64,000 nt of DNA from Microbacterium kyungheense (GCF_006783905.1 NZ_VFPE01000002.1:1054001-1118000), one strand, 5' to 3'. Shown: positions 40,103 to 55,466, counted from the first letter of the stretch. Numbers and translations: made by a program. The notes: generated by a model not told the origin, from the sequence alone.

Positions 40103-40624
40103 ATGTCCGACGACGACGAGACTCCGACGCCGAGCGCCCGTCGCGGCCTGAATCGCATCCTCGACGCGTACAGCGGAGAGCACGCGGTCTACGGCCTGGT
40201 CCTGGTCACGGCCCTCGTCGCCGTCGGCTGGGAGGAGGACACCGACTTCGAAGTGCTGCTGTTCGTCGTCGGCACCGTGGTCATCTTCTGGCTCGCCCAC
40301 ATCTACGCCGCCGTCGTCGCCAGCCGCGCCGAGCATCCCGCCAAGCCGATGCCGGCCGCCATCGGCGACGGGGCACGCCACGCGTCGGGGATGCTGGTGG
40401 CGATGCTGGTTCCCGCGGCTCTGCTGCTGCTGGGCACCGTGGGCCTGGTCGAGGAGTACACCGCGTACTTCCTCGCCCTCGCGAGCGGCATCGTGATGCT
40501 CGCGGTGATCGGGTATGCCAACGCCGCCCGCAACGGCAGCTCGTGGCCCTGGCGCATCGCGGGACTGGTCGCGACGACGCTGCTGGGCATGCTCGTCATC
40601 GGGCTGAGCATCCTGGCGCACTGA
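40103..40624 (+). CDS. Four- to five-pass integral membrane protein
   Basis: 173 residues from ATG 40103 with GAGGGAG upstream. Five hydrophobic stretches are seen ([74 protein letters not shown] and [20 protein letters not shown], each read in parts), with HASG-type polar residues between. I recognise no named family. It lies between rpe and hisE, with a 46-nt gap after rpe, so it may be read through from that promoter. Confidence 0.8.
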   Translation: MSDDDETPTPSARRGLNRILDAYSGEHAVYGLVLVTALVAVGWEEDTDFEVLLFVVGTVVIFWLAHIYAAVVASRAEHPAKPMPAAIGDGARHASGMLVAMLVPAALLLLGTVGLVEEYTAYFLALASGIVMLAVIGYANAARNGSSWPWRIAGLVATTLLGMLVIGLSILAH

Positions 40625-40724
40625 CCGGCTGCGCCGCGACGCCGAGGGCTGTCGCGCGGGCGCCGTGCGCGGTCACGCGCAGGGGCCCGGCGTCACGCGG
40701 CGCCTGGACGCCCCGCCGGTTCGA

Positions 40725-40730
40725 TACCCT
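40725..40730 (+). promoter_or_regulatory. -10 box of the his unit, leaderless geometry
   Basis: TACCCT begins exactly 12 nt before GTG 40737. This favours GTG 40737 over the overlapping ATG 40734 as the start of hisE. Confidence 0.5.
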
Positions 40731-40736
40731 GGCATG

Positions 40737-41000
40737 GTGAAGACGTTCGATGCCCTGTTCGCCGAGCTGACCGCGAAGGCGGTCGAGCGCCCCGAAGGCT
40801 CGGGCACCGTCGCAGAGCTGGACGCCGGCGTGCACACGATCGGCAAGAAGATCGTCGAAGAGGCCGCCGAGGTGTGGATGGCCGCCGAGTACGAGTCGAC
40901 GGATGCCGCGGCCGAAGAGATCTCGCAGCTGCTGTACCACCTGCAGGTGCTGATGCTCGCGAAGGGTCTGAGCCTCGAGGATGTCTACCGACATCTCTGA
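40737..41000 (+). CDS. hisE: Phosphoribosyl-ATP pyrophosphatase
   Basis: 87 residues from GTG 40737 (ATG 40734 would add one residue). [19 protein letters not shown] opens the protein, as in mycobacterial HisE, and [19 protein letters not shown] near 40-58 and [15 protein letters not shown] give the MazG-like metal-binding helices. It hydrolyses PR-ATP to PR-AMP, the second step of histidine synthesis. It is separate from hisI here, unlike the fused enzyme of enterobacteria. Confidence 0.94.
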   Translation: MKTFDALFAELTAKAVERPEGSGTVAELDAGVHTIGKKIVEEAAEVWMAAEYESTDAAAEEISQLLYHLQVLMLAKGLSLEDVYRHL

Positions 41001-41043
41001 GCCCCCGCTCCGACCCCTCAAGCTCCCATCGAAAGAGACGCGA

Positions 41044-41886
41044 ATGCTGCGCATCGCCGTGCCGAACAAGGGATCGCTGGCCGAGACCGCCGCTGAGATG
41101 CTCGCCGAGGCGGGCTACACCGGTCGCCGCGACCCGAAAGATCTCCACGTCATCGACCCCGCCAACGAGGTCGAGTTCTTCTACCTCCGTCCCAAGGACA
41201 TCGCGACGTACGTCGGCTCGGGTGCGCTCGACGTCGGCGTCACCGGTCGCGACCTGCTGCTGGACGCCCGGATGCCGGGTGCCCGCGAGATCGAGAAGCT
41301 CGGGTTCGCGGCATCCACATTCCGCTTCGCCGCCCCCGCCGGCCGGTTCGCCGACGTCGGCGACCTGGATGGCGTGCGCATCGCGACGTCGTACCCGGGC
41401 CTGGTCGACGCGTTCCTCGACGAGCACGGCGTCGCTGCCGACCTCGTGCCGCTGGACGGCGCGGTGGAGTCCGCCGTCGAGCTGGGCGTCGCGGATGCCA
41501 TCGCCGATGTCGTCGAGACCGGGACGACGCTGCGCCAGGCGGGGCTCGAGGTGTTCGGGCCGGTGATCCTGAGATCCGAGGCCGTGCTGATCGGCGCCCC
41601 GACCGAGGCGGAGGGGACCGAGACGCTGCTGCGGCGACTGCGCGGCGTCATGGTGGCCCGCAGCTACGTCATGGTCGACTACGACCTGCCTGCCGACCTC
41701 GTCGATGCGGCCGTCGCGATCGCTCCGGGCGTCGAATCGCCCACGATCTCGCCGCTGCGCGACCCGAAATGGGTCGCGGTGCGGGTGATGGTCGCCCGCA
41801 AGGGCGTCAACCAGGTGATGGACGCGCTGTACGCGATCGGCGCCCGCGCGATCCTCGTCACCGCGATCCACAACGCGAGGCTCTGA
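41044..41886 (+). CDS. hisG: ATP phosphoribosyltransferase, long form
   Basis: 280 residues from ATG 41044 with GAAAGAGA upstream; an in-frame ATG at 40981 lies inside hisE and is less likely. [14 protein letters not shown] opens the protein, [18 protein letters not shown] is the PRPP-binding segment (about 156-173), and the C-terminal ~75 residues are the regulatory ACT-like domain that binds histidine. It commits ATP and PRPP to histidine synthesis and is feedback-inhibited. Its stop overlaps the hisF ATG by one base. Confidence 0.97.
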   Translation: MLRIAVPNKGSLAETAAEMLAEAGYTGRRDPKDLHVIDPANEVEFFYLRPKDIATYVGSGALDVGVTGRDLLLDARMPGAREIEKLGFAASTFRFAAPAGRFADVGDLDGVRIATSYPGLVDAFLDEHGVAADLVPLDGAVESAVELGVADAIADVVETGTTLRQAGLEVFGPVILRSEAVLIGAPTEAEGTETLLRRLRGVMVARSYVMVDYDLPADLVDAAVAIAPGVESPTISPLRDPKWVAVRVMVARKGVNQVMDALYAIGARAILVTAIHNARL

Positions 41887-42659
41887 TGTCGCTCGTGTGC
41901 CGGGTGATCCCGTGCCTGGACGTGGCCGCCGGCCGCGTCGTGAAGGGCGTCAACTTCCAGAACCTGCGCGACATGGGGGACCCCGTCGAGCTCGCCCGCG
42001 AGTACTTCCGCCAGGGGGCGGACGAGATCACGTTCCTGGACGTCACCGCGACCGTCGACGAGCGCGCCACGACGTACGACGTCGTGCGGCGCACCGCCGA
42101 AGAGGTCTTCATCCCGCTCACCGTCGGCGGGGGAGTCCGCAGTGCCGACGACGTGGCCCGCCTGCTCGCCGTGGGCGCCGACAAGATCGGCGTGAACTCG
42201 GCCGCCATCGCGCGCCCGCCGCTGCTCGACGAGATCGCCGACCGCTTCGGCGCGCAGGTGCTGGTGCTGTCGCTCGACGTCAAACGGTCGCCCGAGACCG
42301 TCTCGGGCTTCGTCGTCACCACGCACGGCGGACGCACCGAGACCGAGCTCGACGCGCTGGAGTGGGCCCGTGAGGCGATCGAGCGCGGAGCCGGCGAGCT
42401 CCTCGTGAACTCCATCGACGCCGACGGCACCAAGGAGGGCTTCGACCTCGAGCTCGTGAGCCTCATGCGCGAGGTGTCGAGCGTGCCCGTGATCGCCTCC
42501 GGCGGCGCCGGGCGCGCCGAGGACTTCGGCCCCGCGATCGAGGCCGGCGCGGACGCCGTGCTGGCGGCATCCGTCTTCCACTCCGGTCAGCTCACGGTGG
42601 GCGACGTCAAGCGCTCCCTGCTGGCCGACGGCATCCCGGTCCGTGAGGTGACGGCATGA
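41886..42659 (+). CDS. hisF: Imidazole glycerol phosphate synthase cyclase subunit
   Basis: 257 residues from ATG 41886. [20 protein letters not shown] near 7-26 (parts) has the first catalytic Asp, [10 protein letters not shown] and [11 protein letters not shown] are phosphate-loop strands, and [19 protein letters not shown] (parts) holds the second catalytic Asp. [14 protein letters not shown] closes the barrel. It uses ammonia from HisH to form IGP and AICAR. hisH, hisA, hisB, hisC and hisD are not in the window. Confidence 0.97.
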   Translation: MSLVCRVIPCLDVAAGRVVKGVNFQNLRDMGDPVELAREYFRQGADEITFLDVTATVDERATTYDVVRRTAEEVFIPLTVGGGVRSADDVARLLAVGADKIGVNSAAIARPPLLDEIADRFGAQVLVLSLDVKRSPETVSGFVVTTHGGRTETELDALEWAREAIERGAGELLVNSIDADGTKEGFDLELVSLMREVSSVPVIASGGAGRAEDFGPAIEAGADAVLAASVFHSGQLTVGDVKRSLLADGIPVREVTA

Positions 42660-43021
42660 GCGAGACGGTCGACGAGCGCATCGCGCGCGTGACGTTCACC
42701 GGCGACGGCCTCGTCGCCGCGATCATCCAGCAGTGGGACACCCGTGAGGTGCTCATGCTCGGATGGATGGATGCCGAGGCCCTGCGCCGCACCCTCACCG
42801 AGGGCCGCGTGACCTTCTGGTCGCGGTCGCGGCAGGAGTACTGGCGCAAGGGCGACACCTCCGGGAACATCCAGCTCGTCCGCGGAGCCCGGCTCGACTG
42901 CGACGGCGACGCCGTGCTCGTGGAGGTGGAGCAGGTGGGGCCGGCGTGCCACACCGGGACCCGCACGTGCTTCGACGCCGACGACCTCGAGGCCACGCGC
43001 GGACCGGAGCTGCCGGCGTGA
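42656..43021 (+). CDS. hisI: Phosphoribosyl-AMP cyclohydrolase
   Basis: 121 residues, monofunctional. [22 protein letters not shown] (parts) and [19 protein letters not shown] near 55-73 carry the conserved core; [27 protein letters not shown] (parts) supplies the Asp and Cys zinc/magnesium ligands. It opens the PR-AMP ring. Its ATG overlaps the hisF stop, and its stop overlaps the next gene's GTG. Confidence 0.96.
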   Translation: MSETVDERIARVTFTGDGLVAAIIQQWDTREVLMLGWMDAEALRRTLTEGRVTFWSRSRQEYWRKGDTSGNIQLVRGARLDCDGDAVLVEVEQVGPACHTGTRTCFDADDLEATRGPELPA

Positions 43022-43629
43022 CGCGCCGCGCACGACTGCTGTCGGTCGTCGTCATCGTGCTGTGCGGTGCGATCGGCGTCATCTCGTCGACGCAGACGTG
43101 GCTGACGGTCGAGCTCGCCGACGGCGCGCACCACACGCTCGAGGTGCCCGGTGCGTCCGCGGTGCCGGTGCTCGCCCCCCTGAGCCTCGCCGTCCTCGCG
43201 CTCGGCGCCGCGCTGTCGATCGTGGGGCTCGTGCTGCGGTACGTCTTCGGTGCGCTGGCGATCCTCGTCGGCGGCACGCTGGCCTGGCTCACCGCGCGGG
43301 TCGCGTTCGAGCACCCGGTGTCGGCGGTGGCCTCGGTGGTCACCGAATCCACCGGCATCGCCGGCCAGAAGTCGGTCGCTCAGCTCATCGCCACGATCAG
43401 CGCATCCGGCTGGCCGGCCGTCACGCTGGTCGTCTGGGCCGTGCTGATCGTCGCCGGGGCCTTCGTCCTTGCGACCGCACGCCGCTGGTCCGGGACCGGC
43501 CGCCGGTACCGCACCGAGGACGCCGCGCGCCCCACCGCCCCGGCGGGACCCCGACCCCACGACGCCGCCGGATCGCACGCCATCGACGACTGGGACGACC
43601 TGTCGCGTGGCGAGGATCCGACCGCCTGA
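43018..43629 (+). CDS. Trp biosynthesis-associated membrane protein (TIGR02234-like)
   Basis: 203 residues from GTG 43018, overlapping hisI by 4 nt. Four hydrophobic segments are visible (LLSVVVIVLCGAIGVI; LSLAVLALGAALSIVGLVL; ALAILVGGTLAWL; VTLVVWAVLIVAGAFVL), with a STQTWLTV motif after the first and a charged cytoplasmic tail. This pattern and the location before trpC match the family found between trpE and trpC in Actinobacteria (M. tuberculosis Rv1610). Its function is unproven. Here it follows hisI directly, with no trpE. Confidence 0.87.
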   Translation: MTRRARLLSVVVIVLCGAIGVISSTQTWLTVELADGAHHTLEVPGASAVPVLAPLSLAVLALGAALSIVGLVLRYVFGALAILVGGTLAWLTARVAFEHPVSAVASVVTESTGIAGQKSVAQLIATISASGWPAVTLVVWAVLIVAGAFVLATARRWSGTGRRYRTEDAARPTAPAGPRPHDAAGSHAIDDWDDLSRGEDPTA

Positions 43630-43633
43630 CCGC

Positions 43634-43639
43634 TAGACT
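43634..43639 (+). promoter_or_regulatory. -10 box before the HGxxPAAW-trpCBA unit
   Basis: TAGACT lies 5 nt after the preceding stop. It predicts a transcript start near 43646 and a leader of about 50 nt with an AAGGAGA site. No Trp-rich leader peptide is visible. Confidence 0.5.
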
Positions 43640-43695
43640 GGCGGCATCCCGCGCACCCCTGGCTTGATGCCTGCCCGGAACCACAAGGAGACACC

Positions 43696-43926
43696 ATGAG
43701 CAACAACATCGGCGACCCCGGCCACGGACACTCGCCCGCCGCCTGGACGACCGTGGTGATCATGCTCGTGGCCGTCGCCCTCGGCACGCTGTTCTTCTTC
43801 CTCGACATGCCCGTCCTCGTGTGGGCGTCTGCGGCCCTGCTCGTCGTCGGCCTGATCGTGGGCTGGGCCATGGGCAAAGCCGGCTACGGCGTCAACGGCT
43901 CGAAGTACGTCGCGAAAGAGCACTGA
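43696..43926 (+). CDS. HGxxPAAW family small membrane protein
   Basis: 76 residues with AAGGAGA before the ATG. The name-giving motif HGHSPAAW is at about 10-17. Two membrane helices follow ([20 protein letters not shown] and [20 protein letters not shown], parts), then [11 protein letters not shown]. The family is restricted to Actinobacteria and usually sits upstream of trpC, as here. Function unknown. trpC begins 2 nt after its stop. Confidence 0.93.
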   Translation: MSNNIGDPGHGHSPAAWTTVVIMLVAVALGTLFFFLDMPVLVWASAALLVVGLIVGWAMGKAGYGVNGSKYVAKEH

Positions 43927-43928
43927 GC

Positions 43929-44705
43929 GTGCTGGCCGATCTGACGGCCGGCGCGGTTGAGGACGCCGAGGCACGCGCCTCGGAGCGGCCGCTGGCGGCC
44001 GTGGAGGCCGCGGCCCTCGCGCAGCGCCCTGCTCTGGACGTGCTCTCCGCCCTCGCCCCCGCCGATCGCGTGAAGATCATCGCCGAGGTCAAGCGCGCGA
44101 GTCCTTCGCGCGGCGATCTCGCCGACATCCCCGATCCCGCCCTGCAGGCCCGCCGCTACGAAGAGGGCGGAGCATCCGCCATCTCGGTGCTCACCGAAGG
44201 CCGCCGGTTCAAGGGCAGCCTCGCCGACCTCGAAGCCGTCAAGGCCGCCGTGTCGCTGCCGGTGCTGCGCAAGGACTTCATCGCCACCGAGTACCAGGTG
44301 CTCGAAGCCCGTGCGTCCGGCGCCGACCTCGTGCTGCTCATCGTCGCCGCCCTCGAACAGGATCTGCTCCAGCGGCTGCACGCGCTCGTGCTCGAGCTCG
44401 GGATGACCCCGCTGGTCGAGACGCACTCCGCCGACGAGGTCGACCGCGCGGCCGATCTCGGTGCCCGGCTGGTCGGCGTCAACGCGCGCGACCTGTCGAC
44501 GTTCCAGCTCGACCGCGACCTGTTCGGCCGGCTGGCCGACCGCATCCCCGGGGGAGCGGTGAAGATCGCCGAGTCCGCGGTCCTCGCTCCCGCCGATGTC
44601 GCGCACTACCGCGCGGCCGGCGCCGATGTCGTGCTCGTCGGCGAAGCCCTCGTGACGAACGACCCCGTATCCACCCTGCGCGCATTCCTGGAGGCCGGCG
44701 AATGA
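43929..44705 (+). CDS. trpC: Indole-3-glycerol phosphate synthase
   Basis: 258 residues from GTG 43929, monofunctional. [20 protein letters not shown] near 48-67 (parts), [36 protein letters not shown] (parts) and [14 protein letters not shown] carry the catalytic Lys/Glu residues; [13 protein letters not shown] and VLVGEALV complete the barrel. It closes the indole ring from CdRP. It overlaps trpB by 4 nt. trpD and trpF are not nearby. Confidence 0.97.
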   Translation: MLADLTAGAVEDAEARASERPLAAVEAAALAQRPALDVLSALAPADRVKIIAEVKRASPSRGDLADIPDPALQARRYEEGGASAISVLTEGRRFKGSLADLEAVKAAVSLPVLRKDFIATEYQVLEARASGADLVLLIVAALEQDLLQRLHALVLELGMTPLVETHSADEVDRAADLGARLVGVNARDLSTFQLDRDLFGRLADRIPGGAVKIAESAVLAPADVAHYRAAGADVVLVGEALVTNDPVSTLRAFLEAGE

Positions 44706-45967
44706 GTCTTCGCGAGGCATCCGGACCCTTCTTCGGAGAGTTCGGCGGCCGCTACATGCCCGAGTCGCTCATCGCGGCGATCGACGAACTGACGGCGGAG
44801 TACGAGGCCGCGAAGGCCGACCCGGAGTTCCAGGCGGAGTTCGTCCGGCTGCTGCTCTCGTACGCCGGACGCCCGTCGCCGATCACCGAAGTGCCGCGGT
44901 TCGCCGAGCACGCCGGTGGTGCGCGCGTGTTCCTCAAGCGCGAGGACCTCAACCACACCGGGTCGCACAAGATCAACAACGTCCTCGGGCAGGCGCTCCT
45001 CACGAAGCGGCTCGGCAAGACGCGTGTCATCGCCGAGACCGGCGCCGGTCAGCACGGCGTGGCCACCGCGACCGCTGCGGCCCTCTTCGGCTTCGACTGC
45101 ACGATCTACATGGGCGAGGTCGACACCGAGCGGCAGGCCCTCAACGTCGCCCGCATGCGCCTGCTCGGCGCCGAGGTCGTGCCGGTCAAGACGGGCTCGC
45201 GCACGCTGAAGGACGCGATCAACGACGCCTACCGCGACTGGGTCGCGAGCGTCGAGACGACGAACTACATCTTCGGCACCGCGGCCGGGCCCCACCCGTT
45301 CCCCGCCATGGTGCGCGACTTCCAGAAGGTCATCTCCGAAGAGGCGCGCGGCCAGCTGCTCGAAGAGGCCGGGCGGCTTCCCGACGCCGTGCTGGCGTGC
45401 GTCGGCGGCGGCTCCAACGCGATCGGCATGTTCGACGCCTTCCTCGACGACGAGGGCGTCCGGCTCTACGGCGTGGAGGCGGCGGGCGACGGCGTCGACA
45501 CCCCCCGGCACGCGGCATCCATCGAGCGCGGTCGTCCCGGCGTGCTGCACGGTGCGAAGACCTTCGTGCTGCAGGACGAGGACGGCCAGACGATCGAGTC
45601 GCACTCGATCTCGGCCGGTCTCGACTACCCGGGCGTCGGTCCCGAGCACTCGTGGCTCGCCTCGATCGGGCGCGCCGAGTACATCCCCGCCACCGACGAC
45701 GAGGCCATGCAGGCGCTGCGCCTGCTGTCGCAGACCGAGGGGATCATCCCCGCCATCGAGTCCGCCCACGCCCTCGCGGGCGCCCTTCGCATCGGCCGCG
45801 AGCTCGGCACCGACGCGATCCTCGCCGTGTGCCTGTCGGGTCGCGGCGACAAGGACATGGACACCGCCGCCCGCTACTTCGGGCTCTACGACAAGGGCGC
45901 GGACGCGGCGGCCGCCGCGAGCGCACCTCACGACGACGCCGCGCACGGCGAGGGGGAGAAGCTGTGA
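44702..45967 (+). CDS. trpB: Tryptophan synthase beta chain
   Basis: 421 residues. [10 protein letters not shown] opens the protein; [20 protein letters not shown] (near 79-98) contains the PLP Lys, [18 protein letters not shown] binds substrate, and [12 protein letters not shown] is the phosphate-binding Gly loop. It condenses indole and serine. The C-terminal ~20 residues ([19 protein letters not shown]) form a low-complexity extension. It overlaps trpA by 4 nt, as expected for an alpha-beta complex. Confidence 0.98.
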   Translation: MSLREASGPFFGEFGGRYMPESLIAAIDELTAEYEAAKADPEFQAEFVRLLLSYAGRPSPITEVPRFAEHAGGARVFLKREDLNHTGSHKINNVLGQALLTKRLGKTRVIAETGAGQHGVATATAAALFGFDCTIYMGEVDTERQALNVARMRLLGAEVVPVKTGSRTLKDAINDAYRDWVASVETTNYIFGTAAGPHPFPAMVRDFQKVISEEARGQLLEEAGRLPDAVLACVGGGSNAIGMFDAFLDDEGVRLYGVEAAGDGVDTPRHAASIERGRPGVLHGAKTFVLQDEDGQTIESHSISAGLDYPGVGPEHSWLASIGRAEYIPATDDEAMQALRLLSQTEGIIPAIESAHALAGALRIGRELGTDAILAVCLSGRGDKDMDTAARYFGLYDKGADAAAAASAPHDDAAHGEGEKL

Positions 45968-46773
45968 GCTCGCGCTCCGCCGATTCACGGGTCGCCGCGG
46001 CGATCGAGTCCGCCCACGCCGCTGGACGCGGTGCGTTCGTCGGCTACCTGCCGCTCGGATTCCCCGACCTGCAGACCAGCATCGACGCCGCCGTCGCCCT
46101 CGCTGAGAACGGCGCCGACATCCTCGAGCTCGGCCCGCCATACTCCGATCCGGTCATGGACGGCACGGTCATCCAGGAGGCCACGCAGGCGGCCCTCGCG
46201 GGAGGATTCCGGCTGCGCGACACGTTCACCGCCGTCCGCGAGATCACCCGCCGCGTCGATGTCCCGGTGCTCGTCATGACGTACTTCAACCCGGTGCTGC
46301 AGTACGGGGTGGACCGGTACGCCGACGATCTGCTCGCCGCCGGCGGCGCGGGTCTCATCACGCCGGACATCACGCCCGAAGCGGCGGCCGAGTGGATCGC
46401 CGCGAGCGAGCGCACCGGGCTCGACCGCGTCTTTCTCGCTGCACCGACGTCGACGGACGACCGTCTGGACCTCATCGTCCGCAACTCGACCGGCTTCGTG
46501 TACACCGTCTCGACCATGGGGATCACCGGCGAGCGTGCCGAACTGGATGCCGCAGCCCGGACCCTCGTGGCGCGTCTGCGCGCGCACGGCGCCCAGCACG
46601 CGTGCGTCGGCATCGGCATCTCCAACGCCGAGCAGGTGGCGGGCGTGCTCGAGTACGCGGACGGCGCGATCGTCGGGACGGCCCTCGTCCGGGCGCTCCG
46701 CGAAGGCGGCCTGGACGGGCTCGCCGACACCGCACGGACCCTCGCCGCGGGCACAGTCCGCCGCGCGAACTAG
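45964..46773 (+). CDS. trpA: Tryptophan synthase alpha chain
   Basis: 269 residues from GTG 45964, overlapping trp[17 protein letters not shown] near 23-38, [19 protein letters not shown] (catalytic Glu and Asp, near 55-73), [14 protein letters not shown] and [27 protein letters not shown] (parts) are standard. It cleaves indole glycerol phosphate and channels indole to TrpB. Its TAG stop overlaps the TAGACT -10 box of lgt. Confidence 0.97.
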   Translation: MSSRSADSRVAAAIESAHAAGRGAFVGYLPLGFPDLQTSIDAAVALAENGADILELGPPYSDPVMDGTVIQEATQAALAGGFRLRDTFTAVREITRRVDVPVLVMTYFNPVLQYGVDRYADDLLAAGGAGLITPDITPEAAAEWIAASERTGLDRVFLAAPTSTDDRLDLIVRNSTGFVYTVSTMGITGERAELDAAARTLVARLRAHGAQHACVGIGISNAEQVAGVLEYADGAIVGTALVRALREGGLDGLADTARTLAAGTVRRAN

Positions 46774-46776
46774 ACT
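46771..46776 (+). promoter_or_regulatory. -10 box of lgt
   Basis: TAGACT overlaps the trpA stop codon. It predicts a transcript start near 46783 and a leader of about 56 nt. Confidence 0.45.
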
Positions 46777-46838
46777 TCTCAGGTCGGCGCCGGGCGCCGG
46801 CATCCCACGCACGGATCCAGCAAGGACACGGTTCTCCC

Positions 46839-47810
46839 ATGATCAACGCCGCCGCGAGCGTCGTCGCCAGCATCCCGAGCCCGTCGATCAGCTACTTCGA
46901 CATCGGCCCCCTGCGGATCCACATCTACGCGCTGTGCATCATCGCGGGCATCATCGTCGCGGTGCTGTGGACGAACGCCCGGCTCACCAAGCGCGGCGCA
47001 GAGCCGTGGGTCGTCATCGACATCGCCCTGCTCGCCGTGCCGCTCGCGATCATCTGCGCGCGCATCTACCACGTGCTCACACACTGGGGCTTCTACTTCG
47101 GCGAAGGCGCGAACCCGCTGTCGGCGCTGTACATCTGGGAGGGCGGCATCGCGATCTACGGCGCCCTCATCGGCGGCGCGATCGGTGCGTGGCTGGGATG
47201 CCGGTGGACCGGCATCCGCTTCTGGACCTTCGCCGACGCGCTCGCGCCCGGCCTGCTGCTCGCCCAGGCGATCGGCCGCTTCGGCAACTGGTTCAACCAG
47301 GAGCTCTTCGGCTGGCCGACCGACGCCCCGTGGGGACTGGAGATCGACTACCCGAACCCGGCGTGGCCGATCGGTCTGCCCGAGGGGACGCTCTTCCAGC
47401 CCACGTTCTTGTACGAGGTCATCTGGAACGTCCTGGGCGTGCTGGTCATCGTGTGGGTCGGGCGCCGGTTCCGCCTGCAGTGGGGCCGCCTGTTCGCCGT
47501 GTACCTGGTCTGGTACAGCGCGGGCCGCATCGTCTGGGAGTCGATCCGGATCGACCCGAGCGAGATCTACCTTGGCCTGCGCAGCAACGTGTGGGCGGCG
47601 ATCTTCGGAGTGGTGCTCGGCATCGTGATCTTCTTCGTCCAGAAGCGCCGCCACCCGGGCCTCGAGCCGTCGCCCTATGTGTCCGGCCGCGAGTGGACCG
47701 CCGGACAGGCTGTACAATCGCAGAACACCGACGACTTCGTCGACGTCAGCGAACCCCCGACGTCCGAGGCCGAAGGGGCTACCGCCACAAGCACTCCTGC
47801 CAGCAAATAA
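46839..47810 (+). CDS. lgt: Phosphatidylglycerol-prolipoprotein diacylglyceryl transferase
   Basis: 323 residues from ATG 46839 with CAAGGAC upstream. About seven membrane helices are seen. The Lgt signature is [20 protein letters not shown] near 143-162, preceded by [19 protein letters not shown] (parts). The enzyme transfers diacylglycerol from phosphatidylglycerol to the lipobox Cys of prelipoproteins at the membrane. A 50-residue cytoplasmic tail rich in Ser/Thr/Glu closes the protein. In M. tuberculosis lgt also follows trpA. Confidence 0.96.
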   Translation: MINAAASVVASIPSPSISYFDIGPLRIHIYALCIIAGIIVAVLWTNARLTKRGAEPWVVIDIALLAVPLAIICARIYHVLTHWGFYFGEGANPLSALYIWEGGIAIYGALIGGAIGAWLGCRWTGIRFWTFADALAPGLLLAQAIGRFGNWFNQELFGWPTDAPWGLEIDYPNPAWPIGLPEGTLFQPTFLYEVIWNVLGVLVIVWVGRRFRLQWGRLFAVYLVWYSAGRIVWESIRIDPSEIYLGLRSNVWAAIFGVVLGIVIFFVQKRRHPGLEPSPYVSGREWTAGQAVQSQNTDDFVDVSEPPTSEAEGATATSTPASK

Positions 47811-47815
47811 CGCTC

Positions 47816-47831
47816 CGCTCGTTCCCGAGCG
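47816..47831 (+). terminator. Weak hairpin between lgt and gltB
   Basis: A 6-bp stem CGCTCG/CGAGCG with a TTCC loop lies just after the lgt stop. No T-run follows, so it may be only a partial terminator. Confidence 0.35.
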
Positions 47832-47886
47832 AGCGTTCCAGGGCCGACGTCGTCCCATCTTGACTATCAACGTGAGGACGGTAGGT

Positions 47887-52483
<4,597 letters not shown>

Positions 52484-52491
<8 letters not shown>

Positions 52492-53950
52492 CCCGAAGGG
52501 CTTTCTCAAGGTCACCGAGCGCGAGCTGCCTGCGCGGCGGCCGGTGCCGGTGCGCATCATGGACTGGAAAGAGGTCTATGAGCCGGGCGACACGGCGGTC
52601 CTGCGCCGGCAGGCCGGTCGCTGCATGGACTGCGGCGTGCCGTTCTGTCACAAGGGCTGCCCGCTGGGCAACCTGATCCCCGAGTGGAACGACCTCACGT
52701 GGCGCGGCGAGGGCCGCGCGGCGAGCGAGCGCCTGCACGCGACGAACAACTTCCCGGAGTTCACCGGGCGGCTGTGCCCCGCGCCGTGCGAGAGCGCGTG
52801 CGTGCTCGGCATCAACCAGCCCGCTGTGACGATCAAGCAGGTCGAGGTCTCGATCGCCGACGAGGCGTTCGCCAACGGGTGGATCGAGCCCGAGCCGCCG
52901 GGGCGCCTGACCGGCAAGACGGTCGCCGTCGTCGGCTCCGGTCCCGCCGGCCTCGCCGCGGCCCAGCAGCTCACGCGCGCGGGTCACACCGTCGCCGTCT
53001 TCGAGCGCGACGACCGCATCGGCGGACTCCTGCGGTACGGCATCCCGGACTTCAAGATGGAGAAGAAGCACCTCGAGGCGCGGCTTCGCCAGATGCAGGA
53101 CGAGGGCACGCGCTTCCGCGCGGGCGTCGAGATCGGCAAGGACATCACGTGGGCCGACCTTCGCGCCCGCTACGACGCCGTCGTCGTCGCGACGGGCTCG
53201 ACAGTGCCGCGTGACCTGCCCGTGCCCGGTCGCGACCTCGCCGGCGTGCACTTCGCGATGGAGTACCTCGTCGAGTCGAACAAGGCCGTCGCCGGTGACG
53301 CGGTCGCCAACCAGATCACCGCCGAGGGCAAGCATGTCGTCGTCATCGGCGGCGGCGACACCGGTGCCGACTGCATCGGAACCGCCCACCGTCACGGCGC
53401 GCTGAGCGTCACCAACCTCGCGATCGGCCGTCGCCCCCCGGGCGAGCGTCCCGAGCACCAGCCGTGGCCGATGGATGCCACGCTGTTCGAGGTCTCGTCG
53501 GCCCACGAAGAGGGCGGCGAGCGTGCCTACCTCGCGTCGACGGTCGAGTTCCTCTCGAACGGCGCCGGCGAGGTGCGCGCGCTGCGCGTGGCCGAGACCG
53601 AGTTCGTCGACGGCCGCCGCGTCCCCAAGAGCGGCACCGAGCGCGAGATCCCCGCGGACCTCGTGCTGATCGCGATGGGCTTCACCGGCCCCGAGCAGGC
53701 TCTCCTGGAGGAGCAGCTCGGCGCCCGGTTCACCGAGCGGGGCAACGTGCGCCGCGAGGACGACTACCAGACGACCGCCCCGGGCGTGTTCGTTGCCGGC
53801 GACGCCGGCCGCGGACAGTCGCTCATCGTGTGGGCGATCGCCGAGGGCCGAGCGGCTGCCGCGAGCGTCGACCGCTTCCTGATGGGCGAGACCGAGCTGC
53901 CCGAGCCGGTCCGTCCGACTGATATCGCCATCGGCCTGCAGCCCGCGTAG
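52484..53950 (+). CDS. gltD: Glutamate synthase small subunit
   Basis: 488 residues from GTG 52484, overlapping gltB by 8 nt. Two Cys clusters for 4Fe-4S centres are present ([17 protein letters not shown] near 47-63; CPAPCESAC near 98-106). FAD-binding [13 protein letters not shown] is near 151-163, the NADPH motif [19 protein letters not shown] follows, and the C-terminal [19 protein letters not shown] is the second FAD segment. It passes electrons from NADPH to the large subunit. The TAG stop overlaps the TAGGCT box of pyk. Confidence 0.98.
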
Positions 53951-53953
53951 GCT
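53948..53953 (+). promoter_or_regulatory. -10 box of pyk
   Basis: TAGGCT overlaps the gltD stop codon. It predicts a transcript start near 53960 and a 37-nt leader with a GGAG site. Confidence 0.45.
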
Positions 53954-53996
53954 GGCCGAGGCACTCGCCAATTCACCCAACCCGGAGAAACCACGG

Positions 53997-55445
53997 ATGA
54001 GACGCGCCAAGATCGTCGCAACCCTGGGTCCCGCCACATCGACGTATGAGATGGTCCGCGCGATCATCGACGCCGGTGTGGATGTGGCCCGATTCAATCT
54101 GAGCCACGGGGACTACTCGGTCCACGACAACAACTTCGCCAACGTGCGCAAGGCGGCTGAGGACGCCGGTCGCGCGGTCGCCATCCTCGTCGACCTGCAG
54201 GGTCCGAAGATCCGCCTCGGCAAGTTCGAGAACGGCCCCCACGAGCTCGCGGTCGGCGACATCTTCAAGATCACCACCGAAGACATCCTCGGCACGAAGG
54301 AGATCGTCGGCACGACCTTCAAGGGTCTGCCGAACGACGTCAAGCCGGGCGACTTCCTGCTGATCGACGACGGCAAGGTGCGCGTCCAGGTCGTCGAGAC
54401 CGACGGCACCGTCGTCACCACCAAGGTGATCGTCGCCGGCGCGGTCTCGAACAACAAGGGCATCAACCTCCCGGGCGTCGCGGTCAACGTGCCGGCGCTG
54501 TCCGATAAGGACGAGGACGACCTGCGCTGGGGTCTGCGCGCGGGCGCCGACCTCATCGCGCTGTCGTTCGTGCGCGACGCGAAGGACGTGCAGCGCGTCC
54601 ACGTGATCATGGCCGAAGAGGGACGCCACGTCCCGGTCATCGCCAAGATCGAGAAGCCGCAGGCGGTCGACCACCTCGAAGAGATCATCGACGCGTTCGA
54701 CGGCATCATGGTCGCTCGCGGCGACCTGGGCGTCGAGCTGCCCCTGGAGGCCGTGCCGATCGTCCAGAAGCGCGCGGTCGAGCTCTGCCGCCGCATGGCC
54801 AAGCCCGTCATCGTCGCCACGCAGATGCTCGAGTCGATGATCGAGAACCCCGTGCCCACGCGCGCCGAGACGAGCGACGTCGCCAACGCCGTCCTCGACG
54901 GCGCGGACGCGGTCATGCTCTCGGGCGAGACGAGCGTCGGCAAGTACCCGGTGACCGTCGTCGAGACGATGGCCCGGATCGTGGCCTCCACCGAGGAGCA
55001 CGGGCTGGAGCGCATCCAGCCGCTCACGACCAAGCCCCGCACGCAGGGCGGCGCGATCACGCTCGCCGCGATGGAGGTCGCGGAGTTCGTCGACGCCAAG
55101 TACCTCTGCATCTTCACGGAGTCCGGCGACACCGCCCGCCGCATGTCGCGTCTGCGTCCGCGCATCCCGATGATCGGGTTCGCGCCTGAGCCGGCGATCC
55201 GCCGCCGCATGGCGATCACGTGGGGCGTGCAGTCGACCCTCGTCGAGCACGTCGCCCACACCGACCTGATGTTCATCCAGGTCGACGACTACCTGCTGTC
55301 GAACGACCTCGCGAAGGTCGGCGACAAGGTCGTCGTGATCTCGGGTTCCCCTCCCGGGATCATCGGCTCCACGAACGACATCCGCATCCACAAGGTGGGC
55401 GATGCGGTGCACGGCAAGGCGCCGATCTACCAGACACGAAGCTGA
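53997..55445 (+). CDS. pyk: Pyruvate kinase
   Basis: 482 residues. AKIVATLGPATSTYEMV opens the barrel, FNLSHGDY and LQGPKIRLG are substrate motifs, IAKIEKPQAVDHLEEI and GIMVARGDLGVELP carry the catalytic Lys, Glu and Asp, and SGETSVGKYPVTVVETMARI (parts) precedes the C-terminal allosteric domain. It converts PEP and ADP to pyruvate and ATP. In mycobacteria pykA lies in the same lgt-to-polA stretch. A 16-bp hairpin follows. Confidence 0.98.
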   Translation: MRRAKIVATLGPATSTYEMVRAIIDAGVDVARFNLSHGDYSVHDNNFANVRKAAEDAGRAVAILVDLQGPKIRLGKFENGPHELAVGDIFKITTEDILGTKEIVGTTFKGLPNDVKPGDFLLIDDGKVRVQVVETDGTVVTTKVIVAGAVSNNKGINLPGVAVNVPALSDKDEDDLRWGLRAGADLIALSFVRDAKDVQRVHVIMAEEGRHVPVIAKIEKPQAVDHLEEIIDAFDGIMVARGDLGVELPLEAVPIVQKRAVELCRRMAKPVIVATQMLESMIENPVPTRAETSDVANAVLDGADAVMLSGETSVGKYPVTVVETMARIVASTEEHGLERIQPLTTKPRTQGGAITLAAMEVAEFVDAKYLCIFTESGDTARRMSRLRPRIPMIGFAPEPAIRRRMAITWGVQSTLVEHVAHTDLMFIQVDDYLLSNDLAKVGDKVVVISGSPPGIIGSTNDIRIHKVGDAVHGKAPIYQTRS

Positions 55446-55466
55446 TCCCTCCGGGATCCCGCGAAT

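Noticed and set aside
43630..43695. A trp attenuator before the trpCBA unit
   Set aside because: The gap of about 66 nt has no Trp-codon leader peptide and no terminator-like hairpin.
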